Source: Sphingobium sp. V4
Lineage (GTDB): Bacteria; Pseudomonadota; Alphaproteobacteria; Sphingomonadales; Sphingomonadaceae
NCBI RefSeq assembly: GCF_029590555.1
Contig: NZ_CP081002.1
Location: 1,050,501 to 1,114,500 of the forward strand
Direction of reading: 5' to 3'
DNA length: 64,000 bases
This document shows, in pieces, positions 50,801 through 59,283 of this stretch. Each line of letters opens with the position of its first letter. The first letter of the stretch is position 1. The notes under the pieces were generated by a model. It was not told the DNA's origin. It saw only the letters and a program-made list of their open reading frames with translations, and ran no database searches. The position numbers were made by a program, and so were the translations under genes.

Positions 50801-52225
50801 GTCCGCAATCCGCGCGACAATTTTGGCGAATTGCTGGTCGTCATGGGCCGCAATGTGCAGGAGCTGAAACTCGCCGCCGCGGGCATCGCCAGCGGCCGGG
50901 GCGTCTTTGGTGGAGCGCAGATGTCCTTCGACAATGTGCGCATTCCGACCTACCCGCGCTATTCGGCGCCGCGCTGGATCAGCACAGACCGTCCGGTACG
51001 CCTGGGCGAGTTGACCAACGCCTATGCGCTTCAAGGCCTGGGCCTTCCGCCCGGTCCGCTCAGCACCCGGTTCCGCATCACGCCCGACCTTTTCTTCTGG
51101 CCGCGCCAGGGGGGCAGGCTGGACCTGCGCTATCGCTATCCCACGGCGGACTGGCTGGACAAGCGCGGTTCCCGGCTCGACGTGTCGATAAACAACCAAT
51201 ATCTGCGCACCCTGCCGGTCGCGGGCGGCGACTGGTGGGATCAGATCATCGCGGGCAAGGGCGCCGTATCCCAGGACAGCCACGCATCGGTGGTCCTGCC
51301 GCGTTATAATCTGTTCGGTCAGAACGAGCTAGTCTTCGACTATAATCTGATGCTGGCCAACAAGAAGAAGTGCAAGGGCACGCTGCCGGACAATGTGCGG
51401 GTCAGCATCAGCCCGACCAGCACGATCGACTTCAGCCATGCCTATCACGCACTGCAGATGCCCGATCTCGCCACCTTCGCAGGCGCAGGCTATCCCTTCA
51501 CCATCCGCCCTGATCTGGCCGAGACGGTCATCGTCATGGGCCGCGATCCCTCGTTGGGAGCGATCGAAGCGTTTCTGGCGCTGATGGGGCGCTTTGCAGA
51601 CTCTACCGGACTTCCAGCCACACATGTAACCGTCGCCAGCACGATCGAGCCATCGGCCATGGAGGGTAAGGACATATTGGTTCTGGGCTCCAGCAGCGTC
51701 GCCAGTTCAGAGCAGCTGTTCGGCTCCGCGCCCGTACGCTTCTATGACGGGGCATTGCATGTGGCCGAACGGTCGGCGTTGCAGAGTATCCAGACCATAT
51801 TCGCGCTTGGTGAACGATCCTCGCTGGAGGAGGCGGAACAGACCATCTACAATGCCACCGGCTTTTCCGGCATCGTAGGCTTCCGTTCACCCTTCGACAG
51901 TGGCCGCAGCGTGGTGGCCCTGCTGGCAAACGACCCGAATGCCCTGCCCCAACTGGTGAACGGCATGGCCGATACCAAGATCAATGCGCAGATACAGGGC
52001 GACCTGGCGGTGACGGACGGCGAAGGCATGACCAGCTTCGCGGTCGGCCCGACCTACTGGGTGGGATCGCTGCCGGTCTGGATGAGGATCGCCTACTGGT
52101 TCAGCCAGCGCCCCATCCTGATGGCGGCGAGCGGCCTGCTTCTGGCGCTGTTCCTGGCGGGCCCCGCCTATCTTTACCTTAACCGGCAGGCCAAGCGCCG
52201 CCTCGCAGCGGCGGACGAAGCATGA
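47858..52225 (+). CDS. bcsAB: Cellulose synthase fusion BcsA-BcsB
   Basis: Single 1455-aa polypeptide joining the catalytic and periplasmic subunits of cellulose synthase. The BcsA part has membrane segments, then the GT2 core with DDG at 170-172, DCD at 218-220, TED at 313-315 and QRIRW at 351-355, followed by a PilZ domain with RQAREHIR and TDLSMGG for c-di-GMP binding. From about residue 700 the BcsB part follows: LNFRDLQIRSPIRLQGTRGE, carbohydrate-binding modules such as LGHYTRDCEDPFHSSLWANI, and a C-terminal membrane anchor. Fusions like this are known as AcsAB in acetic acid bacteria. No frameshift or internal start separates the halves. Confidence 0.93.
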   Translation: MKFLSSQPAKWLALLCVAPLTLLVIGVPLDLDAQWLFTGITIVGAIGLGRSPTRKATLTLGILSLLVSTRYMFWRTTQTLEFGTLPEFLLGSGLYLAEIYAWVILLLGFLQTSWPLNRPVVEIAGEPEHWPVVDVFIPTYNESLSIVRNTVFAALDMDYPADRFRVFILDDGRRPEFRAFARQVGCGYLTRADNLHAKAGNLNAAMNKTRGELIAIFDCDHVPTRAFLQMTVGWFQKDPKLALMQTPHHFYSPDPAQRNLRTVDDLPGEGDLFYGNVQGGNDLWNAAFFCGSCAIIRREALTQTNGFAGETVTEDAHTALKLQRMGWNTAYISARLSAGLATERLVLHIGQRIRWARGMTQIMRIDNPLLGPGLKWQQRLCYLNAMLHFQFPLPRIVFLTSPLAYLIFGQNIIHASASLIFAYAAPHLYCSMVWGARSQGGERRPFWGEIYETILAFHLIPATVLTLFNPRKGKFNVTDKGSLLDRTYFDLGTVKPHLICIALMLLGVTLGFVKWLFFPHLFNIQSDTLILNTLWAGFSLIILLAAVSVARETRQAREHIRIETQVPVTIYLRDGHVFDAMTTDLSMGGAAILLPPDVSLRDRMVTHISLPMGDEKLTLPVDNIRSERTRAFLSFQPLDVTLSRHLVRAILGRADAWQPVASPRPVSGLRSLWDIIVVDFTTLKRLFRLNRTERRTLKREQAKLPGAPATKAAAGLLLAAGALFAMQQSSRAQTPGVARIAATPASAAGARQQRLNFRDLQIRSPIRLQGTRGEIGIPFGMRRNDVVTNASLTLNLAWSPAMLGDLSQLVVLLNGEVVGTLPLHPGDAAGQIVKIPVNPALFLPGDNRLNLRLLGHYTRDCEDPFHSSLWANISNVRSWFDLTIQSLPLAPDLARLPGPFFDRHDNLPLRLPFVFAGRPGNGELEAAASVASWFGGMASYRGFSFKPLLNQLPQGNGVVFLLGNRSVAGLTMQARGPSVAVVRNPRDNFGELLVVMGRNVQELKLAAAGIASGRGVFGGAQMSFDNVRIPTYPRYSAPRWISTDRPVRLGELTNAYALQGLGLPPGPLSTRFRITPDLFFWPRQGGRLDLRYRYPTADWLDKRGSRLDVSINNQYLRTLPVAGGDWWDQIIAGKGAVSQDSHASVVLPRYNLFGQNELVFDYNLMLANKKKCKGTLPDNVRVSISPTSTIDFSHAYHALQMPDLATFAGAGYPFTIRPDLAETVIVMGRDPSLGAIEAFLALMGRFADSTGLPATHVTVASTIEPSAMEGKDILVLGSSSVASSEQLFGSAPVRFYDGALHVAERSALQSIQTIFALGERSSLEEAEQTIYNATGFSGIVGFRSPFDSGRSVVALLANDPNALPQLVNGMADTKINAQIQGDLAVTDGEGMTSFAVGPTYWVGSLPVWMRIAYWFSQRPILMAASGLLLALFLAGPAYLYLNRQAKRRLAAADEA

Positions 52226-55200
52226 GCAGGACCATTATGATGCGTAAATTGCTGATCGCGGTCCTGGTCGGATCGACCGCCGTCCCGTGCATCGTCCAGG
52301 CAGAGGTGCCGGGCGTCGCCGCCCTGGTCCAGCAGGGTCGCTACTGGCAGGGCAAGGGGCGGCAGGATCTGGCCAACCAGGCCTTTCGCCGTGCGCTGGT
52401 GCTCGACCCGTCCAATGGAGAGGCGCGGCGCGGCCTGAACGGCGGCGGCTCGCGGACTCCAGCGCGTCCCCCTGCCGCTGCAAAACCGGCTGCTGCGCCT
52501 ACGCCAGCGCGCCAGGCTCGCTCCGCCGGCCAGCCGACGCCCCGGACGCGCAGCGACACCGGCGGGGACGCGCGGGCTGCCGGTTTTCGCGCGCTGGAAC
52601 GTAGCGATCTGGCCGAGGCTTCCACTCTGTTCGAGCGCGCACTGTCGCGCAATGGTGCCGATGCCAGCGCACTGGGCGGCCTTGGAATCGTAAGACTGCG
52701 CCAGAGCCGCTTCAGTGAGGCGCGCGACCTGTTGGAGCGGGCATCGCGAACGGGGTCGGCGGCGCAATGGGCGGAGGCACTGGCCAGCGCCCGCTTTTAC
52801 GGCGACCTTGCCGACGCACAGGCGGCATTGTCGGCAGGCCGTCTTGCCCAGGCGCAGGCAAAAGCAGAGGGTCTGGTCCGATCAGGCTACATCGATCGCC
52901 AACCCGCGCTGGAACTGCTGGCGAACATTTATGAACGGCAGGGCCGCTACGCCGATGCCGCAGACATGTTCCGCCAGGCGTCGACCCAAGGGGCCAGCGA
53001 CAGCCAGTCGGAAGCTCGCCTGAAGAGTCGGGCCGCGCGCGGCCGCGCGTTGGCCGCCGTGGCGCAGGGCGATCCGGTGACCGCTGAGCGGGAATTCCAG
53101 TCGGGCCTGTTGCTCGACCAGAGCGATCCTTGGATCCGCTACGAATATGCGCGGTTCATGATCGATCGCGGCCGGACATCCGACGCCGACTCTCTTGTCC
53201 GGTCGCTTTCTGCCTCCTCCAGTACCGACGCGCTCTATGCCGCCGCGCTCATCAACGCTGAGCTTGCCCGCCCCGCTGCCGCCGATGAGCTGATCAGCCG
53301 GATTCCCGATGTGCAGCGCACGACGCAGATGCGGAACTTCGCTCTGGGCCTCAAGACCGATCAGGCAATCCGCCGCGCCCGCGAGATCGGCGCAATGGGG
53401 CGTCAGGCGGAGGCTCGCGCGGCATTGCAGCAGCTGAGCGGCACGCCCGGCATGACCGCTGCCAAGCAGGCGGCGATTGCCGACGCGCTTTATGATCTGG
53501 GTGACCTCGACGGGGCGGCAGGGCTGGCGCAGCAGGCACTGGCGGGCGACATCAGCGATGTGGAAGGCTATGAGCCCGTCGTCCGTGTGTTGGCCAAGAC
53601 CGGCCGCGATGACCTCGCCGCAGCCGCGCTTCAGCGAGCCAACCAGATGGCAGGCGGATCGGCCGATGGCCAGCGGGCTCTGGCACGGATCAGCGGCGGC
53701 ATGGCGGCCGCCCAGGCGGACCGGCTGCGCCTGGCGCAGCAATATGCGCCAGCGTTCGACTTACTCCAATCGGCCTGGAATGCCGCGCCCGGCAACCGAG
53801 AGGTCCTGTCCGCGCTCGCCCGGCTCTATCAGTCCGGCGGCATGCCTGCGCGTGCGGCGCAGAGCTATCAAATGATCCTGGCGCAATCGCCCAAGGATCG
53901 CGACGCCACGCTGGGCCTGATCGAAACAGCAGGCGCGGCGGGGGACACTGCGCTCTCCCGTCAGGCCATCGACCAGGCAGCCCAGCAGTGGCCGAACGAT
54001 CATGAGGTCTATCTGGCCGCTGCCCGGATGGAGCAGGCGCGCGGCAACGAAGGGGCGGCCATCCGCTACCTGAAGCGAGCGCGCGAAATCTATGCAAGGC
54101 AGGCAGGCATCGCGCCGACGCTAACCGCGGCCAATCCCTTTGGCACGGCGGCGATAGGCGAAAATCCGTTTCGTTCGCAGGCTGTCGCGCCTGCCCCAGC
54201 CCCTATCAACCCCTTCGCGCTCAGCGGGGGCGCGCGGCTTCCTTCGCCCGCCAGCTATGGATCGGGCTATGGCGGGCCTGCTCAGACTGCGGTCCCGCAG
54301 CAGAGCAGCTTCGCCGCTGGGACGCCGGGGTTCGCGAGCAACGCGCTCGCCTCCGCCGCTTTCACTTCCTCCTCATCCTTCGAAACGCCCCAGGGCGGCA
54401 GCGGCATCGGCGATCCCGTGCTGGCACGCCTCGAATCCGACATCCGCTCCCTGTCCAGGGACAGCGGCCCGCGCGCCGAGGTGGAAACCGGCTATCGCGA
54501 GCGGTCCGGGGAACCGGGCTTGAGCGAGCTCAAGGAACTGACCGGCTCAGCCGCCATTTCCACCAGCATCGGCAATGGCCGTCTATCGGCCAAGGCGGAA
54601 GCGGTGGTGCTCGATGCCGGTGCGCCCAGCCAGTCCGGGCAAGCGCGCTTCGGTGGCAATGGCCTGCCGGAGGCTGCCGCCATCGTCGGACAGGTGGACG
54701 AGGCAAACATCCCGGTCGGGACGCAGCATGCGTCCGGCGTGGCGTTGTCGGCATCCTACAAGAGCCCGCTGTTGCAGCTGGAGGCGGGCACCACGCCGCT
54801 CGGATTCGGCAACACACGGGCGACCTGGCATGCGGCGGTGACGCCGCAATTCTCCTCTGTGGCGTCAGGCGAGATCTGGTTCGAGCGCCAGCCTGTCAAG
54901 GACAGCATCATATCCTATGCCGGTGCCCGCAATCCGGCCAGCGATGCCGCTGTCGGCGCGGCCATGGCGCAGATCGCCAATGCGGCGCGAGACCCCGTGA
55001 CGGGCCTGTCCCCGGTCGACTATGCCACTGGTGGCGCCTATGGGCTGGACGAACGCTGGGGCCAAGTGATGAAGACCGGCGGCGGCATATCGTTCAGCTA
55101 TGATCGGAACGGCACCGGCTTCTACGGTGATGCCACCTACCACCAGTATCGCGGCGAGAATGTCCGGAACAACTATGGCATCCAGCTGAACGCGGGCGGC

Positions 55201-55680
55201 TATATGCGGGTCTATCAAGGCAATGGCTCGACCGTGACTGGTGGCATCAACGTCAATTATCAGGATTTTGCCAACAACCAGAACTTCTTCACATTCGGAC
55301 ATGGCGGCTATTTCAGCCCGCAAAGCTTCCTCAGCGTGGCCTTCCCGTTGCGCTACACCTATGACAGCAGTCGCTGGGAAGTGCGGGGTAATTTTGCGCC
55401 CGGCTACCAGAGCTTCGATCAGGACGCCGCCAATCTCTATCCGACCAGTGACGCCGCGCAGGGGCTTCTTAACGATTTGAAGCTACAGGATAGCGATGTG
55501 CGTTCTAGATATGATGGCCTTAGCAAGACCGGCTTCGCCCTTTCCGCTGATGGAGCCATCTATTACCGCGTTAGCCCCTCGACACGGGTTGGAGGACAGA
55601 TGGGCATGAACACATTCGGCACGTACGACGAATTCCACTCGCTGATCGGCATTCGCCAGTCGCTGGGAGCCGGGCGATGA
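52222..55680 (+). CDS. bcsC: Cellulose export protein BcsC (TPR plus outer-membrane barrel)
   Basis: Periplasmic TPR scaffold and outer-membrane porin for glucan export. The 1152-aa protein has a signal peptide (MMRKLLIAVLVGSTAVPCIV), an Ala-rich linker, about 15 or more TPR units to roughly residue 650 (QGRYWQGKGRQDLANQAFRR), then a Pro/Ser-rich link. The BCSC_C barrel domain occupies the last 350 or so residues (LQLEAGTTPLGFGNTRATWH, GFYGDATYHQYRGENVRNNY, FGTYDEFHSLIGIRQSL). Starts in the ATGA overlap with bcsAB; an ATG five codons later is an alternative. Confidence 0.9.
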   Translation: MSRTIMMRKLLIAVLVGSTAVPCIVQAEVPGVAALVQQGRYWQGKGRQDLANQAFRRALVLDPSNGEARRGLNGGGSRTPARPPAAAKPAAAPTPARQARSAGQPTPRTRSDTGGDARAAGFRALERSDLAEASTLFERALSRNGADASALGGLGIVRLRQSRFSEARDLLERASRTGSAAQWAEALASARFYGDLADAQAALSAGRLAQAQAKAEGLVRSGYIDRQPALELLANIYERQGRYADAADMFRQASTQGASDSQSEARLKSRAARGRALAAVAQGDPVTAEREFQSGLLLDQSDPWIRYEYARFMIDRGRTSDADSLVRSLSASSSTDALYAAALINAELARPAAADELISRIPDVQRTTQMRNFALGLKTDQAIRRAREIGAMGRQAEARAALQQLSGTPGMTAAKQAAIADALYDLGDLDGAAGLAQQALAGDISDVEGYEPVVRVLAKTGRDDLAAAALQRANQMAGGSADGQRALARISGGMAAAQADRLRLAQQYAPAFDLLQSAWNAAPGNREVLSALARLYQSGGMPARAAQSYQMILAQSPKDRDATLGLIETAGAAGDTALSRQAIDQAAQQWPNDHEVYLAAARMEQARGNEGAAIRYLKRAREIYARQAGIAPTLTAANPFGTAAIGENPFRSQAVAPAPAPINPFALSGGARLPSPASYGSGYGGPAQTAVPQQSSFAAGTPGFASNALASAAFTSSSSFETPQGGSGIGDPVLARLESDIRSLSRDSGPRAEVETGYRERSGEPGLSELKELTGSAAISTSIGNGRLSAKAEAVVLDAGAPSQSGQARFGGNGLPEAAAIVGQVDEANIPVGTQHASGVALSASYKSPLLQLEAGTTPLGFGNTRATWHAAVTPQFSSVASGEIWFERQPVKDSIISYAGARNPASDAAVGAAMAQIANAARDPVTGLSPVDYATGGAYGLDERWGQVMKTGGGISFSYDRNGTGFYGDATYHQYRGENVRNNYGIQLNAGGYMRVYQGNGSTVTGGINVNYQDFANNQNFFTFGHGGYFSPQSFLSVAFPLRYTYDSSRWEVRGNFAPGYQSFDQDAANLYPTSDAAQGLLNDLKLQDSDVRSRYDGLSKTGFALSADGAIYYRVSPSTRVGGQMGMNTFGTYDEFHSLIGIRQSLGAGR

Positions 55681-56141
55681 ACGAAACCACTCACCGCTTC
55701 ATGGCGGCCGGACCCGTTGCTGCGGATCCCAAGGGGCTTGCCCTTCTCAGTGCGATTACCGCCGCTGAAATCTGGGCGAGCGCCTCTCCTGCACAGGCGC
55801 GCGGCTTTTATATGGCGGTCGGGCGCAGGCTCGCCGCGGCTCAGCCGATGGACGAGGCCACCGATCTGGCGCTGCTCGCCACCCGCGCCAACATGCTGTG
55901 GGCGGCGCTCGATTGGGGCCATGTCGACCTGCATATGGAAGATCAGGGCATTGCCATCCGGCATGAGGGGCTGCCCCAGGCACTGGACGGGGACGTCGAC
56001 GGCCACTGGCGCGAGATCGTCAGCAGCGTGCTCGAGGGCGTCTATGACGCATGGTTCCGTGCGCTGGGAAGCGGTGCGACGCTGATGACGCGAACGGTCG
56101 ATTTCAATGGCGGAACGCTGGACCTCTGGCATGGTCATTGA
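55677..56141 (+). CDS. bcsD: Cellulose synthase subunit BcsD
   Basis: Periplasmic or cytoskeletal-like octameric subunit that orders glucan chains in crystalline cellulose producers. 154 aa, the usual family length, with VGRRLAAAQPMDEATDLALL, MLWAALDWGHVDLHMEDQGI and a C-terminal WFRALGSGATLMTRTVDFNG. The start overlaps bcsC (ATGA at 55677-55680) and the 3' end overlaps bcsZ by 11 bp. Presence of bcsD defines a type I operon. Confidence 0.85.
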   Translation: MNETTHRFMAAGPVAADPKGLALLSAITAAEIWASASPAQARGFYMAVGRRLAAAQPMDEATDLALLATRANMLWAALDWGHVDLHMEDQGIAIRHEGLPQALDGDVDGHWREIVSSVLEGVYDAWFRALGSGATLMTRTVDFNGGTLDLWHGH

Positions 56142-57156
56142 CCGCCGCAGTTTTGCATTGGGCGCGTTAGCGGTGATGACGGGATCATGCGCCCGCGCTG
56201 GCAGTCCGAGGAGCCGGAGCGGCCGGAGCAGCAGTCCGGCCGCCAAGGCGCTGTGGGCTCAGTTCAAGGCAAGATTTCTGGACCCGTCCGGTCGGATCGT
56301 CGACACCGGCAACAACAATGTCAGCCATAGCGAAGGACAGGGCTATGGTTTGTGGCTTGCTCAGATGGCTGACGACAAGACGGCCTTCACCAGCATGTTC
56401 GAATGGACGGAAAAGACGCTGGCCCTGCCAGATTTGGCCCTCTACGCGTGGCGATACGACCCGCGCCAGACTGACAAGGTGGCCGACAGAAACAATGCCA
56501 CCGATGGCGACATATTCATCGCCTGGGCGTTGGCCCGGGCGGGAGAACAGTGGAAGGAACCTTTGTTTACCTCGCGATCGGAGGAGATAAGGGCTGCCAT
56601 ATTGACGCATCTGGTGACAGAGCGTTTTGGCAGGCGGCTGCTTTTGCCTGGGCTGGACGGCTTTTCGACACCGAATAAGGTGACGGTAAACCCATCCTAT
56701 CTGGTCTGGCCGGCCTTCGACAAATTCCTCTCTCTGGATGGGCGCGGCGTCTGGGGACCATTGGTGACCGACAGCGAAAAGCTGCTTCTGGGCGCCCGGT
56801 TCGGACCAAATCGCCTGCCAACCGACTGGGTGGACGTGACCGCCGACGCTGCGTTGGCGCCTGCCACCGGCAAGCCGCCACGCTTCGGCTTCGACGCCGT
56901 CCGCGTGCCGCTCTATGCCATGGCCGGCGGCCGCAGGACGTTGGTCGATCCCGTCATTTCTTTCTGGCGCCAATATGCGCGACTGGGAAAGACGATCCCC
57001 GCCTGGATCGACGTGCAGTCCGGGCAACTCGCCGACTATCCCCTTTCAGCCGGGGGGATGGCTGTCGTCGATCGAAGCCTGGATCGCGCAACGACGCTTG
57101 CGATGCCGACAGACTATTATTCCGCCGCGCTCCAGAGTCTCTCGACGGCCCTCTGA
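56131..57156 (+). CDS. bcsZ: GH8 endo-1,4-beta-glucanase BcsZ
   Basis: Periplasmic cellulase that trims glucan during synthesis. 341 aa from ATG 56131 in the bcsD overlap. The N-terminus combines a twin-arginine-like DRRSFALGALAVMTGSCARA with a possible lipobox Cys. GH8 catalytic acid is in VSHSEGQGYGLWLAQM and the conserved Asp in NNATDGDIFIAWALARA. Other family residues include LYAWRYDP, NPSYLVWPAF and RFGFDAVRVPLY. Last gene of the operon. Confidence 0.9.
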   Translation: MVIDRRSFALGALAVMTGSCARAGSPRSRSGRSSSPAAKALWAQFKARFLDPSGRIVDTGNNNVSHSEGQGYGLWLAQMADDKTAFTSMFEWTEKTLALPDLALYAWRYDPRQTDKVADRNNATDGDIFIAWALARAGEQWKEPLFTSRSEEIRAAILTHLVTERFGRRLLLPGLDGFSTPNKVTVNPSYLVWPAFDKFLSLDGRGVWGPLVTDSEKLLLGARFGPNRLPTDWVDVTADAALAPATGKPPRFGFDAVRVPLYAMAGGRRTLVDPVISFWRQYARLGKTIPAWIDVQSGQLADYPLSAGGMAVVDRSLDRATTLAMPTDYYSAALQSLSTAL

Positions 57157-57756
57157 CTATGTTTGGTTCGGCAAAAGCGCAGATGTACAGGTTGCGTCAT
57201 TCGATCTGTCCGTTTTCCAACAGCGTTGAAACTACGCCTGGACACATCGGAAGTAAGGCAGATCAGGCCTTACCCATCGACTGATCTCGCCCTTCCTCTC
57301 CCCTGCAGCGGCATTTGGTCGCGACAAGAAAGCGTAGAGCGTTCTCACCGGCATGTCGTTGTCGCGAATGGCAGCTCGCGAGATACACGAACTGCTGACA
57401 AAATAGCTGGCATTATCGCGCGCTTCCCCGCCAACCTTCGAACTTGAGAATGACCGATTCCGACTTGTACCCAGATTCACGTAGCCGGATGGGAAGGGCG
57501 TAAGCTGGTCGACGGCCGTAGGAATAGCTGCCCTTCCGGACTTGGAATCGAAATTGGCCCCCACGGTAACAAAGGGTCGGTTGTGATGCACACGACTGCC
57601 TTCCCATGAGAACCTGCCGCTGTCCCAAATGGCTTGGGCCAACGACAGGTCTTGATGCAATTTTGGCGTCCGCGGCCGGCCCTTCGAAACCGGCCTTCCC
57701 AAAACACGGGTCGGGACAATATCGGGCGCGGTCAGGCAGGACTCTGTTGACGGTCG
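57157..57756. other. Spacer between bcsZ and doxX
   Basis: 600 bp without a recognised gene. GTAAGGC (57253-57259) and GCCTTAC (57267-57273) make a 7-bp hairpin that may end the cellulose transcript. GGCCGG (57674-57679) and CCGGCC (57690-57695) make another after doxX. A 156-codon open frame on the minus strand (57232-57702) has no family signature and weak start support, so it is not annotated as a gene. Confidence 0.45.
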
Positions 57757-58206
57757 CTACGCCTTCGATCGGGAAAAAATGAGTGCATCCATCGACCATT
57801 CACCGCCGCCGCGGGCGACAAGGGGAAGCAGGATCGCGGCCCAGCTGAGATGCGTCGGCCAGGCATCGGGATAGACGAAGGTCTGGATGACCATGGTCAT
57901 GCCGAGCAGGGCGAACCCCGAAAGCCGCGTGAACAGGCCCAGCACCAGCAATATCGGAAACAGATGTTCCGACCAGGTCGCCATCGTCGCCGCAAGGTCG
58001 GACGGCACGAGCGGCAGGGCATATTCGATGCGGAACAGTTCATATGCGCTGTCGGTGATGGTGATGACGCCCTCCACCTTCGTGCGTCCCGACAGGAAGA
58101 ATATGGCCGCAATGCCGAGCCGCGCGATCAGCAGCAGCAGGGCGTCGGGCAGCAGCGTTTCGATCCGCCGGATGACGGCGTCGCGCATTGGCAAGGACAG
58201 GGTCAT
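57757..58206 (-). CDS. DoxX family membrane protein linked to bufferin BufA1
   Basis: Inner-membrane protein of about 149 aa with four hydrophobic helices. ATG 58206 has GGAGA six bases upstream; longer in-frame starts overlap bufA1. Family sequence: [20 protein letters not shown] with [20 protein letters not shown] and [20 protein letters not shown]. DoxX proteins are often found with DUF2282 (BufA1) genes in metal-stress loci; the role is probably in redox or quinone-linked handling in the membrane. Follows bufA1 by 53 bp with a stem-loop between. Confidence 0.83.
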   Translation of the reverse strand: MTLSLPMRDAVIRRIETLLPDALLLLIARLGIAAIFFLSGRTKVEGVITITDSAYELFRIEYALPLVPSDLAATMATWSEHLFPILLVLGLFTRLSGFALLGMTMVIQTFVYPDAWPTHLSWAAILLPLVARGGGEWSMDALIFSRSKA

Positions 58207-58226
58207 CGTTCGTCTCCAGAAAGGAT

Positions 58227-58252
58227 GGCCGGGACGGAATCGCGCCCCGGCC
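58227..58252 (-). promoter_or_regulatory. GC-rich stem-loop between bufA1 and doxX
   Basis: GGCCGGG (58227-58233) pairs with CCCGGCC (58246-58252) with further pairing inside the loop. No T tract follows. It may partially terminate or stabilise the bufA1 mRNA, giving more precursor than DoxX. A comparable hairpin follows bufA2. Confidence 0.5.
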
Positions 58253-58259
58253 GTCATGG

Positions 58260-58535
58260 TCAGGCCTTGGGGGAAAGCGCGCCGTTGCCCTTGGGCGTCT
58301 TGATCGACGTACATGTGCCGGCCTTCACCAGTTTCCAGGCATTGCCCTGATAATCGACCTTCGAGGTACCCGCGCAGCTCGTGCCGGGACCGGCCGCGCA
58401 GTCATTCTTGCCGGCGAGCGAGACGCCGTAGCATTTTTCCATCTTCGGCTTCGTCTCGGCATGGGCGGAAGTGGCGAGTGCGGTCGCCGAAGCGATGGCG
58501 ATGCTGGCGGCAAGCGCCGCATGAGTGGTACGCAT
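58260..58535 (-). CDS. bufA1: Bufferin precursor BufA1 (DUF2282)
   Basis: Ribosomally made, exported precursor peptide of the bufferin family, which is post-translationally modified on cysteines and buffers copper in the periplasm. 91 aa: signal peptide to AHA (residue 26), then a core with cysteines at 35, 46, 54 and 75. DUF2282 motif: [20 protein letters not shown] then [27 protein letters not shown] precedes the ATG. Preceded by its own SigF-type promoter at 58639-58664 and followed by doxX. Modification presumably uses the BufB/BufC pair encoded 2 kb away on the other strand. Confidence 0.87.
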   Translation of the reverse strand: MRTTHAALAASIAIASATALATSAHAETKPKMEKCYGVSLAGKNDCAAGPGTSCAGTSKVDYQGNAWKLVKAGTCTSIKTPKGNGALSPKA

Positions 58536-58638
58536 GTTGATGTCCTCTTCGATCCGTTGCCTCTGCGCGCGGCCCGGACAGGGGCGGGACCGCGCGGTGA
58601 CCGGGGATGAGGCGTGAAGCCCGTGTCACATCGGTGGG

Positions 58639-58664
58639 TTCGGGGAACGTCAAGTTGTGGTTAC
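58639..58664 (-). promoter_or_regulatory. SigF-type promoter of bufA1
   Basis: Minus strand GTAACC (58664-58659), 16 bp, CGAA (58642-58639): an exact match to the Caulobacter SigF motif GTAACC-N16-CGAA. Leader to the ATG about 98 nt. Confidence 0.82.
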
Positions 58665-58697
58665 AATCGAACAGCGCAAAAAATTTCCGTCGATGAT

Positions 58698-58723
58698 GTA
58701 ACCGATGGCCGGTCCGGTCCGAA
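58698..58723 (+). promoter_or_regulatory. SigF-type promoter of sigF-nrsF
   Basis: GTAACC (58698-58703), 16 bp, CGAA (58720-58723), identical in form to the sites before bufA1 and bufA2. Transcription would begin about 14 nt before the sigF ATG, implying autoregulation. Confidence 0.82.
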
Positions 58724-58743
58724 CATGCGGGCGAGGAGATTGA

Positions 58744-59283
58744 ATGCAGACCACAGAGGAGCATCTGCGCGCGTTGATGATCGATGGGCTGGACGGTGAT
58801 GCCGCGGCCCATGCGGCATTGCTGCGCCTGCTTGTTCCGCTGCTGCGGGGTTTCTATCGGCGCCGTGTTCGCGGCGCCGACGACGATGTCGAGGATATGG
58901 TGCAGGACACCCTTATTGCCGTTCATACCCGCCGCGCGACCTATGACCGCGGGCGCGCCTTCACCGCCTGGCTCTATGCGGTCGCCCGGTACAAGATGAT
59001 CGACCATTTTCGCCGCGTCGGCCGGTTGCGGCCGATCGACGATCTGGAAGACCCTCTGGTCGCCGACGCATTTGAGGAAAGCAGCATCGCGAAGCTCGAC
59101 ATCGACGATCTGCTGGAGCATCTGCCGCCCAAACAGGCGCGGATGATCCGCGCGACCCGGCTGGACGGGCTGAGCGTCGCCGAAGCGGCAAGCGCGGAAG
59201 GCATAGGCGAATCCGACGTGAAGGTGTCGGTGCATCGCGGGCTGAAGGCGCTGATGGCGCGGGTGCAGGGGGCGATGCGATGA
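58744..59283 (+). CDS. sigF: ECF sigma factor, SigF type
   Basis: Extracytoplasmic-function sigma factor of 179 aa that would recognise GTAACC-N16-CGAA. AGGAG precedes the ATG. Region 2: DDDVEDMVQDTLIAVHTRRA with FTAWLYAVARYKMIDHFRRV. Region 4: LPPKQARMIRATRLDGLSVA with EAASAEGIGESDVKVSVHRG. The stop overlaps the nrsF ATG (ATGA at 59280-59283), as in Caulobacter sigF-nrsF. In Caulobacter this pair responds to heavy-metal and oxidative stress. Central gene of the bufferin island. Confidence 0.9.
   Translation: MQTTEEHLRALMIDGLDGDAAAHAALLRLLVPLLRGFYRRRVRGADDDVEDMVQDTLIAVHTRRATYDRGRAFTAWLYAVARYKMIDHFRRVGRLRPIDDLEDPLVADAFEESSIAKLDIDDLLEHLPPKQARMIRATRLDGLSVAEAASAEGIGESDVKVSVHRGLKALMARVQGAMR

Noticed and set aside
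57232..57702. A 156-codon minus-strand frame in the bcsZ-doxX spacer
   Set aside because: No recognisable domain or convincing ribosome site; noted only as part of the spacer.
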